In this document: piece after piece, positions 17,701-25,308 of the stretch
Layout of the letters: each line of letters begins with the position of its first letter
Numbering within the stretch: position 1 is the first letter of the stretch
NCBI GenBank assembly: GCA_021325375.1
Contig: JAJPHG010000042.1
Location: forward strand, 1-64,000
Length of the DNA: 64,000 nucleotides
Source: Alphaproteobacteria bacterium
GTDB lineage: Bacteria; Pseudomonadota; Alphaproteobacteria; Micropepsales; Micropepsaceae
Reading direction: 5' to 3'
The notes under the pieces: generated by a model
Databases searched by the model: none
What the model was told of the DNA's origin: nothing
The model's input: only the letters and a program-made list of their open reading frames with translations
Position numbers and translations under genes: made by a program

Positions 17701-18396
17701 TCCGACCGTGATGATGTCGCCGTAGACCGTGCCGAGGATATCGACGCCGATCTCGCTGGCCGTCGAGGTGGTCGAGCTCGGCTTCGAGGTTATCGAACCG
17801 ATGGTGAGGTTGCCGTCGAGTTCGGCCAGCGAATCGATCTTGATGCCCGCGCTCGTGTCACCGGTGATGGTGATCGTCGAATCGGTCATGTCGATGTTGC
17901 CGATGAATTTGTAGACCGTCGTCGCGGTCGTGGGGTCGGCGCCTTCGAGATAGAGGCCGACCTTGTCGCTGCCGGTGCCGGTCAGCGAGATCGTGCCGGC
18001 GTCGGTGATGCCTTCGAAGGTGTGCGTGCAACTGGTCGTGCAGCCGTCGTTCGTCGCGTCGATGTCGGCCGCGGTCAGATCGACCATGATGCCGACGCCC
18101 ATGTCGGTGTTGTTGGCGCTGATGGACGTGCCGGTGAGACCGCTGAAGCTGTTGGGCGTATTGATCGTCAGCGCGGCCTGCGGCGTGGTCTGATCGCCCG
18201 CGACCGTGATCGCGATGCTGCCGCCGGTGTCGAGCAGGATATCGGCCGGGACGCCGCCCGGTCCCGCCGTCGCGGTCGTGACCGGCGTGGTGATCGCCGT
18301 GGTGATGTCGTCTATGGGATCGGCCGTCTGGGCAAAGCCGGGCGACGCCGACAAAGCGGCCACGGCAACGGACAGCAACAGGACCTGCTTTTTCAA
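14719..18396 (-). CDS. Autotransporter with large Thr/Gly-rich passenger (type Va)
   Basis: 1225 residues. Signal peptide MKKQVLLLSVAVAALSASPGFA. The passenger (about 25-900) is rich in Thr, Gly, Asn and Ile with many short beta-strand units (TITGDTSAGIKI, NNGTIAAAVSTL), consistent with a beta-helix. It has only a few Cys. From about residue 930 the pattern EVTLWGQEFAEFVSD ... GFGFVLGMDGGDPKTGWYGGAF and the alternating strands to the end match an autotransporter beta-barrel. The C-terminus is GTIHLLGRI; most barrels end in Phe or Trp, so the last residue is slightly atypical. Probable surface adhesin or surface-layer-like protein, not homologous in any obvious way to known toxins. Confidence 0.85.
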   Translation of the reverse strand: MKKQVLLLSVAVAALSASPGFAQTADPIDDITTAITTPVTTATAGPGGVPADILLDTGGSIAITVAGDQTTPQAALTINTPNSFSGLTGTSISANNTDMGVGIMVDLTAADIDATNDGCTTSCTHTFEGITDAGTISLTGTGSDKVGLYLEGADPTTATTVYKFIGNIDMTDSTITITGDTSAGIKIDSLAELDGNLTIGSITSKPSSTTSTASEIGVDILGTVYGDIITVGGVNITGSAGPTTTPGIGMDLAGAIYGNVTVGTGTGVDAIGSGAQGILLTGSLNPCDPSVTTTCAATSLGSLIVNGTISVVAKTGSLTATTGNNVAGIALAIGGNIAGGIYNAGPTFSGDTIATASISSQGIAPTVEISPTLETATTVAPIVIGTYTDALDPGFSFYNRGSIISSSSNSNDSTEAVFIGGGNTIATTTLTGGIFNSGTIQTVATDLKGATTITDADAIAFGGFAYIGVTTTDGKTFTGDIWQFSGGCTGTSIDGFQYCGAKAIDQAGFVNSSEAGAGRIIASVGGAANGEATAISIGTNAYLGSIINEGLISAVATTTDPIDTTILEARAIVDNSGTLAFIENNGTIAAAVSTLQNDTQKAIAIDLSGDADGSVASHGVLILNQATAQSAATITGAIIFGAGDNQVIDVEGATTTNTATINGDITYGGGGATPGSDKLFIGNFATVTGTILADPGLGVTVDIRAGGTLNLLNDSQALTAYDFTVENTGTLNLTVLEEFKSGIVDALHSVNINDGANLNITYGSFVPSNSIFTLFTAPKGGITVDQSQLNTYNAELAQDLPFLFDSATMSLDTTDSPDTDALILTVDPKTAQELGFKPGSYAAQMLPITNVALGNDDKLGAAFVAGITNQTQAQRAYEQAAPDVSGGARAIAVALTDQSSGPVAARQRMLRMYGKQDGEVTLWGQEFAEFVSDPGDRSTGQTGFKDHGFGFVLGMDGGDPKTGWYGGAFSFYSGDIIEPYPRDSHSNTLWYMLTGYTDWRGKGLFLDTKADLGYFDVKSKRFIDLTIPGANGAAPTAFQDEADGHRPGEMGALGMTTGAILAYGSTTITPQLAIDGMAMREEGYTETHPDLVAGTSATGNGKGMDLMTQSYYANSLRAFLGTEVREDLNFGDFFVQPDMRVGYRYDFLNDPTKLKFAYAFGNSTGTGPGQITTLQGPDPAQGNFVAGASLAATTDAWTLGASYDFVRGTNGATTQVGTIHLLGRI

Positions 18397-18585
18397 GGCG
18401 AACCCCTTAAATTTCCTCGGCCAATCGAACCGTGGGTGGGAACCCAGGCCGCGCTGGCGTTAACGACACCAAGTACCGGTCCCCGCGCGCCGCTTCCCCA
18501 GCTTAAGGCGCAACCCGGGCGGACCATACACAAGTCCCAACCCGTCACCTAGCCTCCGCCGAGGCCAAAGGCAACTTTCCCCATT

Positions 18586-18600
18586 TTAATCAGGTATTAG
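18586..18600 (+). promoter_or_regulatory. CtrA-like site upstream of the pentapeptide-repeat gene
   Basis: TTAA-N7-TTAG lies 55 nt before the ATG at 18655, one base away from the CtrA consensus TTAA-N7-TTAA. It sits in the 258-nt region between the divergent autotransporter and pentapeptide genes, which holds nothing else I can name. A single near match is weak evidence. Confidence 0.3.
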
Positions 18601-18654
18601 AGGGTTAGGCGAAGAATGCCTGTCCGTCATCCTTAACGCGCGGGCCACCCCCCG

Positions 18655-19938
18655 ATGCAGCCCATTCGCCGCACGAGCTTCGCCAGGCTAACCCAGAAGG
18701 ACGTCGCCGCTGCGGTCGCCCGGCACGAGATGCTCTATTCCGGGCGGATGGGCGGGGCGCGCGCGGTCTTCGCGTTCAGCGACCTTTCCGGCCTCGACCT
18801 TTCCGGGCGCAACCTCTGTGACGCCGATTTCACCGGCGCCGTGCTGGAGGAGGCCAATCTCGCCGGCGCGCGGCTCGATTCGACGAGCTTCTTCGGCGCC
18901 GACCTGCGCCGGGCCAATCTGGCGGGCGCCAGCATCCGCCGCTCCGACCTGCGCGGCGCCTGCCTGCGCGGCGCCAATCTGATCGGCGCCGATCTCTACG
19001 AGGCCGATCTGCGCGAAGGCACGATCGCGGAGAAGGACAAGTTCGGGAACCTGCGCGTGATGCAGCACGACCTGGGGCCGTCGGAGATGGGCGGCGCCAT
19101 GCTCAACTCCGCCAATCTCGAACGCGCCAAGATGGGCGGTGCCGCCGCCATCCAGGCCGACTTCACCGACGCGATGATGAAGGGCTGCCGCCTGGTGCGC
19201 GCCAATCTGCGCCAGGCCACGTTCGCGGGCGCCAATCTCGAGAACGCCGACCTGTCGAGCTGCGATCTGTCGGGCGCCAATCTCGCGGGTGCCGTGCTCG
19301 TAGGCTGCCGGCTGACCATGGCCATCATGCAGGGCGCCGACATGACGGGCGCGCTCACCGAGCAGCCAAGCGGACGCGTTCCGCAAGATCTCGAAACGCC
19401 GATCGAGGACATGCTCGCGAGCCATGCGCGCTGGGTGGAGAGCGACGGCCGCGAAGGCCGTCCCGCCGATCTCTCCGGCATGGACCTGCGCAAGGTGGCG
19501 CTGTTCCAGCATCGCGTGCTCACCGCACTGATCGCGCCGGGCGCCAATCTCTACGGGTTGGATCTCGAAGGCGCCTCACTGCAGGGAAGCAACCTGCAGG
19601 ACGCCGATCTGCGCTCCGCCAAGCTGTGCGGCACCGATCTGCGCGGCGTCAATCTCGCCGGCGCCAAGCTCAATCACGCCGACCTGCGCGACGCCAAGCT
19701 CGGGCCCTTGATGATCTCCGACGCGCGGCTCCTGCCGGCCAGGCTCGACCAGGCCAATGCGCGCTACGCCGATTTCCGCGGCGCGGACCTAAGGCGCGCG
19801 AACCTCACCGGCACCGATCTGTCCTATGCCAATCTGACCGACGCCGAGCTGCGCGGCGCCAACAGCGCCGACGCCGATCTCACCGGCGCCAAGCTGCCGC
19901 AGGACCTGGCCCCCGCCCCCGCCGCGATCGTGGCTTAA
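18655..19938 (+). CDS. Pentapeptide-repeat protein
   Basis: 427 residues. Two blocks of A(D/N)LXX repeats, roughly residues 45-240 and 290-420, with units such as ADLRRANLAG and ANLRQATFAG. They predict right-handed quadrilateral beta-helices. They are separated by a non-repeat linker of about 50 residues (PSGRVPQDLETPIEDMLASH ... VESDGREGRPADLSGMDLR) that may be a hinge or dimer region. No signal peptide, so it is cytosolic. It is too long and too divergent for a confident Qnr-like gyrase-protection call. The linker between two helices resembles alphaproteobacterial proteins of unknown role. Confidence 0.85.
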   Translation: MQPIRRTSFARLTQKDVAAAVARHEMLYSGRMGGARAVFAFSDLSGLDLSGRNLCDADFTGAVLEEANLAGARLDSTSFFGADLRRANLAGASIRRSDLRGACLRGANLIGADLYEADLREGTIAEKDKFGNLRVMQHDLGPSEMGGAMLNSANLERAKMGGAAAIQADFTDAMMKGCRLVRANLRQATFAGANLENADLSSCDLSGANLAGAVLVGCRLTMAIMQGADMTGALTEQPSGRVPQDLETPIEDMLASHARWVESDGREGRPADLSGMDLRKVALFQHRVLTALIAPGANLYGLDLEGASLQGSNLQDADLRSAKLCGTDLRGVNLAGAKLNHADLRDAKLGPLMISDARLLPARLDQANARYADFRGADLRRANLTGTDLSYANLTDAELRGANSADADLTGAKLPQDLAPAPAAIVA

Positions 19939-19942
19939 GACC

Positions 19943-20608
19943 TCAACACTCCACATAGAGCTGGAACGGGCGGTCCGCGGGATTGCCGTCGACGTCGAAG
20001 GTATAGACCTCGATGTCGCTCGTCGTGGTGCCTTGCGCGACGCTGACCATGCCGGGCGACGGCACCGTGGTGCCCGCCGCCCCGATCGTGGCGGGCGTGG
20101 CGCAGGCGCTCGATGCGTCGGAGATGTCGGTGTTCACCTCATAGACGCCCGTATCCGGATGGCTCGCCCCCGAGATGCCGAGCGCGCGCACGACGTTGCC
20201 GCCGGCGTCGACGGCACCGGCGACTTCCGGGTTGCGCGCCTCGCTCGCGCAATTGACGACGAGATGGAACGGCTGATCGGCCGCATTGCCGCTGCCGTCG
20301 AAGGTCGACACGAACACGACGTTCTTGTTGCCGGCGCCGGGCGCGAGCGTGATCGTGCCGGCGGAGGGCTGCGTCTTGTCGGCCGTGCCGACGCCGGCGA
20401 TGAAGGTGCAGCCGGGAATGTTCACGGGGAAATCCACGAGATAGCTTCCCGTCCCCCCGTGGGCGATCTTGGCGCTCGACCCGCGCGCCAGGGTGCCATC
20501 GGCGCCGACCACGACGAAAAGACTCGCCGGCGGCCCCGGCGCCGCGAAAGAAGGCACCGCAATCAGGCTTGCGCAGAGAGCCGCGACAAGCGGATGAATT
20601 TTTCCCAT
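19943..20608 (-). CDS. Exported two-domain member of the tandem two-Cys family
   Basis: 221 residues, with signal peptide MGKIHPLVAALCASLIAVPSFA. Two copies of the same roughly 95-residue domain follow. Domain 1 has VVVGADGTLARG, GSYLVDFPVNIPGCTF and ends QPFHLVVNC. Domain 2 starts AGAVDAGGNVVRALG, has TGVYEVNTDIS and ends RPFQLYVEC. Each domain keeps its C-terminal Cys and one inner Cys, suggesting a disulfide in the mature protein. This is the last gene of the eight-gene minus-strand array and the only double-domain member. The family is unknown to me. Confidence 0.75.
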   Translation of the reverse strand: MGKIHPLVAALCASLIAVPSFAAPGPPASLFVVVGADGTLARGSSAKIAHGGTGSYLVDFPVNIPGCTFIAGVGTADKTQPSAGTITLAPGAGNKNVVFVSTFDGSGNAADQPFHLVVNCASEARNPEVAGAVDAGGNVVRALGISGASHPDTGVYEVNTDISDASSACATPATIGAAGTTVPSPGMVSVAQGTTTSDIEVYTFDVDGNPADRPFQLYVEC

Positions 20609-20618
20609 CGTATCTCTC

Positions 20619-21014
20619 CTAGCAGCCGACCATCAGGTTGAACGGAAGATCGTGGAGACGTCCGCGCTTGTCGCGCGTCTCCACATAGAGCGTGTTGTCG
20701 TCGCCCGTGACATTGGCGACGGTGACGAAGCTGGCGTCGTTGTTTAGGCCGCCGTCGAAGGTCGCCCGCCCGATCGTGGCGACCGCCCCGCAAACCGGCG
20801 AGGCGACGTTGATGGCGAAGGTGACCGTATATTTGCCGTTGCCGAGATGCTGCGCCGAGACGGCGCCGTGTCCCTTCTTGAGCGTGCCGAACTTTTTGAC
20901 GACCGCGGTGGCGCTGAACGACGCTGCCCCCGGCGCGGGCGCGGCGGAGCCGTCAACGCTCACCATCGACGCCGCGAACAAAGCCGCGAGCGCCAGACAT
21001 CTTCCCGAATGCAT
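20619..21014 (-). CDS. Small exported two-Cys protein, array member 7
   Basis: 131 residues with signal peptide MHSGRCLALAALFAASMVSVDGSA. The mature domain follows the array pattern: ATAVVKKFGTLKKGHGA, GKYTVTFAINVASPVCGAVATIG, VTVANVTGDDNTLYVETRDKRG, LPFNLMVGC. The DGTLARG motif is changed to FGTLKKG, as in the member at 23129, so these two form a subgroup. 10 nt before the next array gene. Function unknown. Confidence 0.7.
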   Translation of the reverse strand: MHSGRCLALAALFAASMVSVDGSAAPAPGAASFSATAVVKKFGTLKKGHGAVSAQHLGNGKYTVTFAINVASPVCGAVATIGRATFDGGLNNDASFVTVANVTGDDNTLYVETRDKRGRLHDLPFNLMVGC

Positions 21015-21057
21015 TTCCCCTCCTTGTGAACCGCGCGGCGCCTTCGGCGCCGCGTCG

Positions 21058-21423
21058 TCAGCATTGCACGATCACGTGAAAGCCCAGATCGGCAGGCTTC
21101 CCCTTGGTGTTGAACGTCTGGATATAGAGCGCCTTGTTGTTTTCCGAGCGGCCCACGACGGTGACGGTGCCCGGATCGGACGCGCCGGCCGTGCCCGACA
21201 GGCCGATCGTCGCGGTGTAGCCGCAGGCGGTGATGTTCTTGACGAAATCGACCTCGTAGACGCCCGTTTCCAGATGGATCGCGCCCGTGGCGCCCATGCC
21301 GCGCGCCAGTGTCCCGTCGGAGTCGACGACGGCGAAATCGCTCGGCGCGTTGCCGCCCGCCAGGGCAGCTGAAAACGTAAGCGCCAGCGCGGCCGCGGCG
21401 ACGAAGATGGTTGTGCCTTTCAT
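21058..21423 (-). CDS. Small exported two-Cys protein, array member 6
   Basis: 121 residues. Signal peptide MKGTTIFVAAAALALTFSAALA. The mature domain has VDSDGTLARGMGATGAIHL, TGVYEVDFVKNITACGYTA, VTVVGRSENNKALYIQTFN and ends LGFHVIVQC. It has exactly two Cys in the mature part. Close in sequence to the gene at 21434, from which it is 10 nt away. Function unknown. Confidence 0.7.
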   Translation of the reverse strand: MKGTTIFVAAAALALTFSAALAGGNAPSDFAVVDSDGTLARGMGATGAIHLETGVYEVDFVKNITACGYTATIGLSGTAGASDPGTVTVVGRSENNKALYIQTFNTKGKPADLGFHVIVQC

Positions 21424-21433
21424 GGCCTCTCTC

Positions 21434-21799
21434 CTAGCAGCGTACGTTCAGGTGAAAGCCGAGATCGGCCGGATCGCCGTGCTGGTCGAAGGTCGTCACG
21501 AAGACGCCGTCGTCGTTGCTGCCGCGCCCGGCGACGGTGACGAAGCTCGCGGCGTTGGTGCCGTCCACGCCCGGCAGGCCGACGGTCGCGGTGTAGACGC
21601 ATTTCTTGACCGAGTTGGCGAAATCCACCTCGTAGACGCCTGTGTTCAGATGGGTGGCGCCGGTCGTGTTGCCGCCGCGCACCAAAGTGCCGTCGCTTCC
21701 GACGACGGCCCAGCCGCTGCGGATCGCGCGCTCGCCGGCATTGGCGGAGCAGATGAGCGCCGCGAGCAGGAGTGCCGTGGATAGCATCGTGCGTGTCAT
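21434..21799 (-). CDS. Small exported two-Cys protein, array member 5
   Basis: 121 residues. Signal peptide MTRTMLSTALLLAALICSANA. The mature part carries GSDGTLVRGGNTTGATHL, TGVYEVDFANSVKKCVYTA, VTVAGRGSNDDGVFVTTFD and LGFHLNVRC. It is the clearest match to member 6, and the pair may be the most recent duplication. It lies 12 nt after the preceding array gene on the minus strand. Function unknown. Confidence 0.7.
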   Translation of the reverse strand: MTRTMLSTALLLAALICSANAGERAIRSGWAVVGSDGTLVRGGNTTGATHLNTGVYEVDFANSVKKCVYTATVGLPGVDGTNAASFVTVAGRGSNDDGVFVTTFDQHGDPADLGFHLNVRC

Positions 21800-21811
21800 G
21801 GTTTCCTCCGC

Positions 21812-22225
21812 TCAGCAGCCGACATCGACTTGGAAAGGCAGGTTCTTGAGGCTGCCGTTGTGCGCGTAGGTCTCCACGAAGATCCCATTGCCGACGCCCG
21901 AACGTCCCACGACGGTGACGTAGGCAGCCGGCTCCGAGCCCTTGCTGCCCGGCTCGCCGATGGTCGCGACATAGGCGCAGTTCGTCACGTCATTGGTGAA
22001 ATCGACCTCATAGGTTCCGGGGCCCTCCGGTTGCGACGCCGCGGTCGCGCCCGAGCCGCGCACGAGCTTGCCCGCGGAATTGACGACCGCGGTGTAGCTG
22101 ATGGCGAGGATCCCCGGCGCACCGTGGACGGTCGTCTTCGACGGCGCGTTATGGGCGGGCGCGGCTGCGACCGCAGGAACCGCCGCGAGCAAAAGCGCGA
22201 GCGGCACGCTGAGTTTCCAAAGCAT
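21812..22225 (-). CDS. Small exported two-Cys protein, array member 4
   Basis: 137 residues. The signal peptide (MLWKLSVPLALLLAAVPAVA) is followed by a longer linker of about 20 residues. The domain then follows: TAVVNSAGKLVRGSGATA, GTYEVDFTNDVTNCAYVA, VTVVGRSGVGNGIFVETYA, LPFQVDVGC. It has two mature Cys. The upstream gap to member 3 is 142 nt, the longest in the array, and shows no clear promoter to me. Function unknown. Confidence 0.7.
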   Translation of the reverse strand: MLWKLSVPLALLLAAVPAVAAAPAHNAPSKTTVHGAPGILAISYTAVVNSAGKLVRGSGATAASQPEGPGTYEVDFTNDVTNCAYVATIGEPGSKGSEPAAYVTVVGRSGVGNGIFVETYAHNGSLKNLPFQVDVGC

Positions 22226-22367
22226 GGCGTACCTCCAAATTCCCCATCACTTTAGCATGCGGGGCGGGAGGCGGGGAGTGGCTTCAGGATGGTGCGCTGC
22301 CGGTGAGAACCGTTCGCGTCACGATGGTACGGGAAACCGGCCGTCCCCAAAGGGTTGCAGCGAAGCT

Positions 22368-22742
22368 TCAGCAGGCGACATAGACGTTGAACGGCAGATC
22401 GGCCGGGGCGCGCGTCGCGGCGTTGTAGGTGCGCACGCTGATGGTGCCGGCGCTGTCGCTGCCTCCGACATTGACGAGGCTCGCCGCCACATTTTCTCCC
22501 ACCGCGACACCGACGCTTGCCGTGAAGGCACAGGCCGACGGGACATCGGGGCTGCTGAAGGTCACGGTGTAGACGCCCGTATCGACGTGGGCCGCGCTTG
22601 TGACCGCGATGCCGCGCACCAGCGTGCCGTCGCCGGCGACCGTCGCTGCGGCGGAGGGCGGCGCGGTGGTTGTGGCTGTGGCCGGCGAACCGGCGAGGGT
22701 TGCGGCGATCACGGCAAGAACGGAAATCCGCGTCGGGCTCAT
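22368..22742 (-). CDS. Small exported two-Cys protein, array member 3
   Basis: 124 residues from the ATG at 22742, which has AGGAGG before it. The longer frame to 22826 reads into the neighbouring gene and is rejected. Signal peptide MSPTRISVLAVIAATLAGSPATA. The domain reads VAGDGTLVRGIAVTSAAHV, TGVYTVTFSSPDVPSACAF, VNVGGSDSAGTISVRTYN, LPFNVYVAC, with two mature Cys. Function unknown. Confidence 0.7.
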   Translation of the reverse strand: MSPTRISVLAVIAATLAGSPATATTTAPPSAAATVAGDGTLVRGIAVTSAAHVDTGVYTVTFSSPDVPSACAFTASVGVAVGENVAASLVNVGGSDSAGTISVRTYNAATRAPADLPFNVYVAC

Positions 22743-22752
22743 GACGGCCTCC

Positions 22753-23115
22753 TCAACAGCGCACGATGAGATGAAATCCCCGGTCGGCGCGTTGGCCGGA
22801 GGCATCATAGGTCTGGACATGGACAATCAGCGGATTCTCGGCGCGCCCGACGACGGTCGCAAAACCCTCCGCGGGAGCCGTGGCATCGCTTGTGCCCTCG
22901 GTGACGCTGTAGGCGCAATTGTACAGCGAGGTCGGGTAGGAGATTTCATAGGCGCCGACGTCGAACTTGAAATCGTCGTAGCCCTTCGACGCGCGCGCCA
23001 CCGTTCCGTCGGCATTGACGACGATGAAGCCGTCCGCCGGGGTCGGGGTGGCACCCGCGGAGAAGGACAGCAGCGTCGCGGCGCAGGCGGCTATGGACAG
23101 GTTTCTCACGAACAT
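22753..23115 (-). CDS. Small exported two-Cys protein, array member 2
   Basis: 120 residues from the ATG at 23115. The signal peptide MFVRNLSIAACAATLLSFSAGA supports this start over the longer frame. The domain reads VNADGTVARASKGYDD, GAYEISYPTSLYNCAYSV, ATVVGRAENPLIVHVQTYD, RGFHLIVRC. It has two mature Cys. Ten nucleotides separate it from member 3. Function unknown. Confidence 0.7.
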   Translation of the reverse strand: MFVRNLSIAACAATLLSFSAGATPTPADGFIVVNADGTVARASKGYDDFKFDVGAYEISYPTSLYNCAYSVTEGTSDATAPAEGFATVVGRAENPLIVHVQTYDASGQRADRGFHLIVRC

Positions 23116-23128
23116 CCGCGTGTCCTCT

Positions 23129-23503
23129 CTATGGGCAAGCGACGAGAACATGGAAGGCGTAGTCGCGGGGCCGGCCTCGCATGTCGCTCGTATAGACCGA
23201 GACAAAATTGGAATTCACCGCGACGGGGGCGGCCGAGATGAATCCCGGCTTCTCCACCTGCCCGCCGTCGGTCGTCGCGCGGCCGAGCGTGGCTACGATC
23301 GTGCAGGCGTCGATGTCGGACGCGAAGCCCACGACGTACTGTCCCCTGCTCGCCATCTCCGCCGACACGGCGCCGCCGCCGTGGCGGTTGAGCACGCCGA
23401 ATTTGCTGACCACGGCCCGGTAGGTGAAAGGACCGGGACTGGCGCCCGCAGGCGCGGCCAGAAGGCACGCCAGAGCGCATATCAAGATACAAACACGGGA
23501 CAT
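23129..23503 (-). CDS. Small exported two-Cys protein, array member 1
   Basis: 124 residues from the ATG at 23503, with GGAGAGG upstream. Signal peptide MSRVCILICALACLLAAPAGA. The domain reads RAVVSKFGVLNRHGGGAVSA, GQYVVGFASDIDACTIVATLG, VNSNFVSVYTSDMRG, FHVLVACP. As in the member at 20619, DGTLARG is replaced by a KFG.L motif. It is the first gene of the putative eight-gene operon. The 103 nt between it and the methyltransferase gene upstream (also minus strand) shows no promoter I can name. Function unknown. Confidence 0.7.
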   Translation of the reverse strand: MSRVCILICALACLLAAPAGASPGPFTYRAVVSKFGVLNRHGGGAVSAEMASRGQYVVGFASDIDACTIVATLGRATTDGGQVEKPGFISAAPVAVNSNFVSVYTSDMRGRPRDYAFHVLVACP

Positions 23504-23606
23504 GATGCCTCTCCAGACGGCCCGGCGGGACTCTGGCATCGACCGCGGCGACAGCGATATGCCGCCCGTCCCAAAGACTTGACGATCCGTCTCAGATCGC
23601 GCTCTT

Positions 23607-24209
23607 TCAGATCGCGAAAATCACCGACAGGTTGTTGGCCGGCATCTCGACGATCTCGCGCAGAGCGAAGCCGCGCTTCTTCGCTTCGTCTTCCACCGCG
23701 CCGAGGTCGCGCACGCCGAAGGCGGGATCTTGCGCCTTCAGCCACGCCTCGAATGCTTCGTTGGAGGGCGCGGTATGCCTACCGTCCCGTTTGTAAGGAC
23801 CATAGAGAACCACGACGCCGCCGGGCCCGAGCACGCGCCCGGCGCCCGCGAACAATCCCTGCGTCGCCGCCCAGGGCGCGATGTGGATCATGTTGATCGC
23901 CACGACGGCGTCGAACGGTCCTTCCGCCTTCCAATCGGCGGCGCATACGTCGATGGCGAGCGGCGGTGCCACGTTCGCGAGACCCTCATGCGCGGTCCAG
24001 GCGGCGATGCTTTCGCGCGACGCGGCGTCGGGATCGCTCGGCTGCCAGCGCAGGTGCGGCATCGCGCGCGCGAAGAAGACCGCATGCTCGCCGGCGCCCG
24101 ACGCGATCTCGAGCACGCGCGCGTGCTCGCCCAGCACGCGTTTCAGCACGGCCAGGATCGGCTCGCGATTGCGCGCGGTGGATGGCGAGAAGCGGCGCGC
24201 GTCCGTCAA
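23607..24209 (-). CDS. SAM-dependent methyltransferase, DUF938 type
   Basis: 200 residues with a TTG start at 24209 that overlaps the stop of the upstream esterase gene (TTGA). A large open frame continues upstream but is only a shadow of that gene. It begins LTDARRFSPSTARNREPIL, the usual DUF938 start. The SAM motif VLEIASGAGEHAVFFARA is near residues 31-48, with FDAVVAINMIHIAPWAATQG and VLYGPYKRDGRHTAPSN later. Length and motif order match DUF938, whose substrate is unknown. Confidence 0.8.
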   Translation of the reverse strand: MTDARRFSPSTARNREPILAVLKRVLGEHARVLEIASGAGEHAVFFARAMPHLRWQPSDPDAASRESIAAWTAHEGLANVAPPLAIDVCAADWKAEGPFDAVVAINMIHIAPWAATQGLFAGAGRVLGPGGVVVLYGPYKRDGRHTAPSNEAFEAWLKAQDPAFGVRDLGAVEDEAKKRGFALREIVEMPANNLSVIFAI

Positions 24210-25126
24210 GGGGCTGCGTCGCGCGCGGCCGGCGTCTTGGCGCGGACGAACTGGCCCAGGCGCTGCAGGCTGACGCGCGCCTCGGGCACGTAGGGGTTCG
24301 CCTGGAAGACGTGCTGCATGTGGTCGTAGATCTCCACGCTCACCGGCGTGCCGGAATCGGCGGCGCGGTCGCCGATGCGGCTGGCGTCGTCCTTGAGCAT
24401 CTCCAGGCTTCCCGCATGCACCATCACCGGCGGGAAGTCGCGGAAGTTCGCATAGGCCGGGCTCGCATAGGGATCGCAGGGATTGGTCTTGCGCAGGTAT
24501 TGGCGCGCGCTCAGGAACAGAAGCTCCCATGTCAGCGCGGTGTCGTTGCCCTTGTTGGTGAGCACGCTCATGCCGCAGAGCGACAGATCCGCCCAGGGCG
24601 ACATCGCCACCACGGCCGCGGGCATCGCCAGTCCCGCATTGCGCGCGGCGAGCAGGACCGCGAAGGCCAGCCCGCCGCCCGAGCCGTCGCCCGCGACCAC
24701 GATCGCCTTCGGATCGACCTTGGCGATGAGATGGCGATAGGCGTCGATGCCGTCGCGCACCGCGGCGGGGAATGCGAATTCCGGCGCGAGGCGATAGGCC
24801 GGCACGAAGGCGTGCGCCTCGGAGGCCTGTGCCAGCCGCGCGATCAGCGGGCGATGGGTCTCCGGCGAGCCCGCGATGTAGCCGCCGCCGTGGAAATAAA
24901 GAATGAGCCGGTCGGCGGTCGCGGGCCCGTGCTTGACCCATTCGCCCTTGATGGGTCCCACATGGCCAGCCTCGAAGGCGACGTCGCCGGGCGCGGCCCC
25001 GAAGCGGTCGGAAAGATAGGTGTACTGACGGCGCAGCTCGGCGATATCCGCAGCCGCGCCCGCCGCGACCCGCGGCTGCGACAGGCGCGAGAAACGCCGG
25101 AACAACTCACTCTGCCAGGACGGCAT
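24206..25126 (-). CDS. Alpha/beta hydrolase of the hormone-sensitive lipase (HSL) family
   Basis: 306 residues. HGGGYIAGSPETHR near residue 80 forms the oxyanion hole, and the nucleophile elbow is GDGSGGGLAFAVLLA near residue 147 (Ser of G-x-S-x-G). The C-terminal His lies in YDHMQHVFQANP. The tandem Gly-Asp-Gly-Ser elbow departs slightly from the common GDSAGG. Likely a cytosolic carboxylesterase for short acyl esters. It is translationally coupled to the DUF938 gene. Substrate unknown. Confidence 0.85.
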   Translation of the reverse strand: MPSWQSELFRRFSRLSQPRVAAGAAADIAELRRQYTYLSDRFGAAPGDVAFEAGHVGPIKGEWVKHGPATADRLILYFHGGGYIAGSPETHRPLIARLAQASEAHAFVPAYRLAPEFAFPAAVRDGIDAYRHLIAKVDPKAIVVAGDGSGGGLAFAVLLAARNAGLAMPAAVVAMSPWADLSLCGMSVLTNKGNDTALTWELLFLSARQYLRKTNPCDPYASPAYANFRDFPPVMVHAGSLEMLKDDASRIGDRAADSGTPVSVEIYDHMQHVFQANPYVPEARVSLQRLGQFVRAKTPAARDAAP

Positions 25127-25308
25127 ACGCTCAGGGGCTCGGAATGCGAATCGGAGAATAGGCCCAAGCGCATAAGACTGTCACGCAAAGGCCGCCGCCG
25201 AGATTAATACGCACGCCCCCGCTGCCCGAAAAAGTAGAACAGCGGCCAGGATCGCGCGAAGCGCGACGATGTGCCTATAATCGGCGATTTGGAAAGGAGT
25301 ATTGCGAC

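Noticed and set aside
15133..18552. 1139-aa plus-strand open frame opposite the autotransporter
   Set aside because: GC-skewed shadow; the minus strand has a signal peptide and barrel domain.
23607..24941. 444-aa minus frame covering the methyltransferase and the esterase
   Set aside because: Only its last 200 codons are real (DUF938); the first part is an out-of-frame shadow of the esterase gene.
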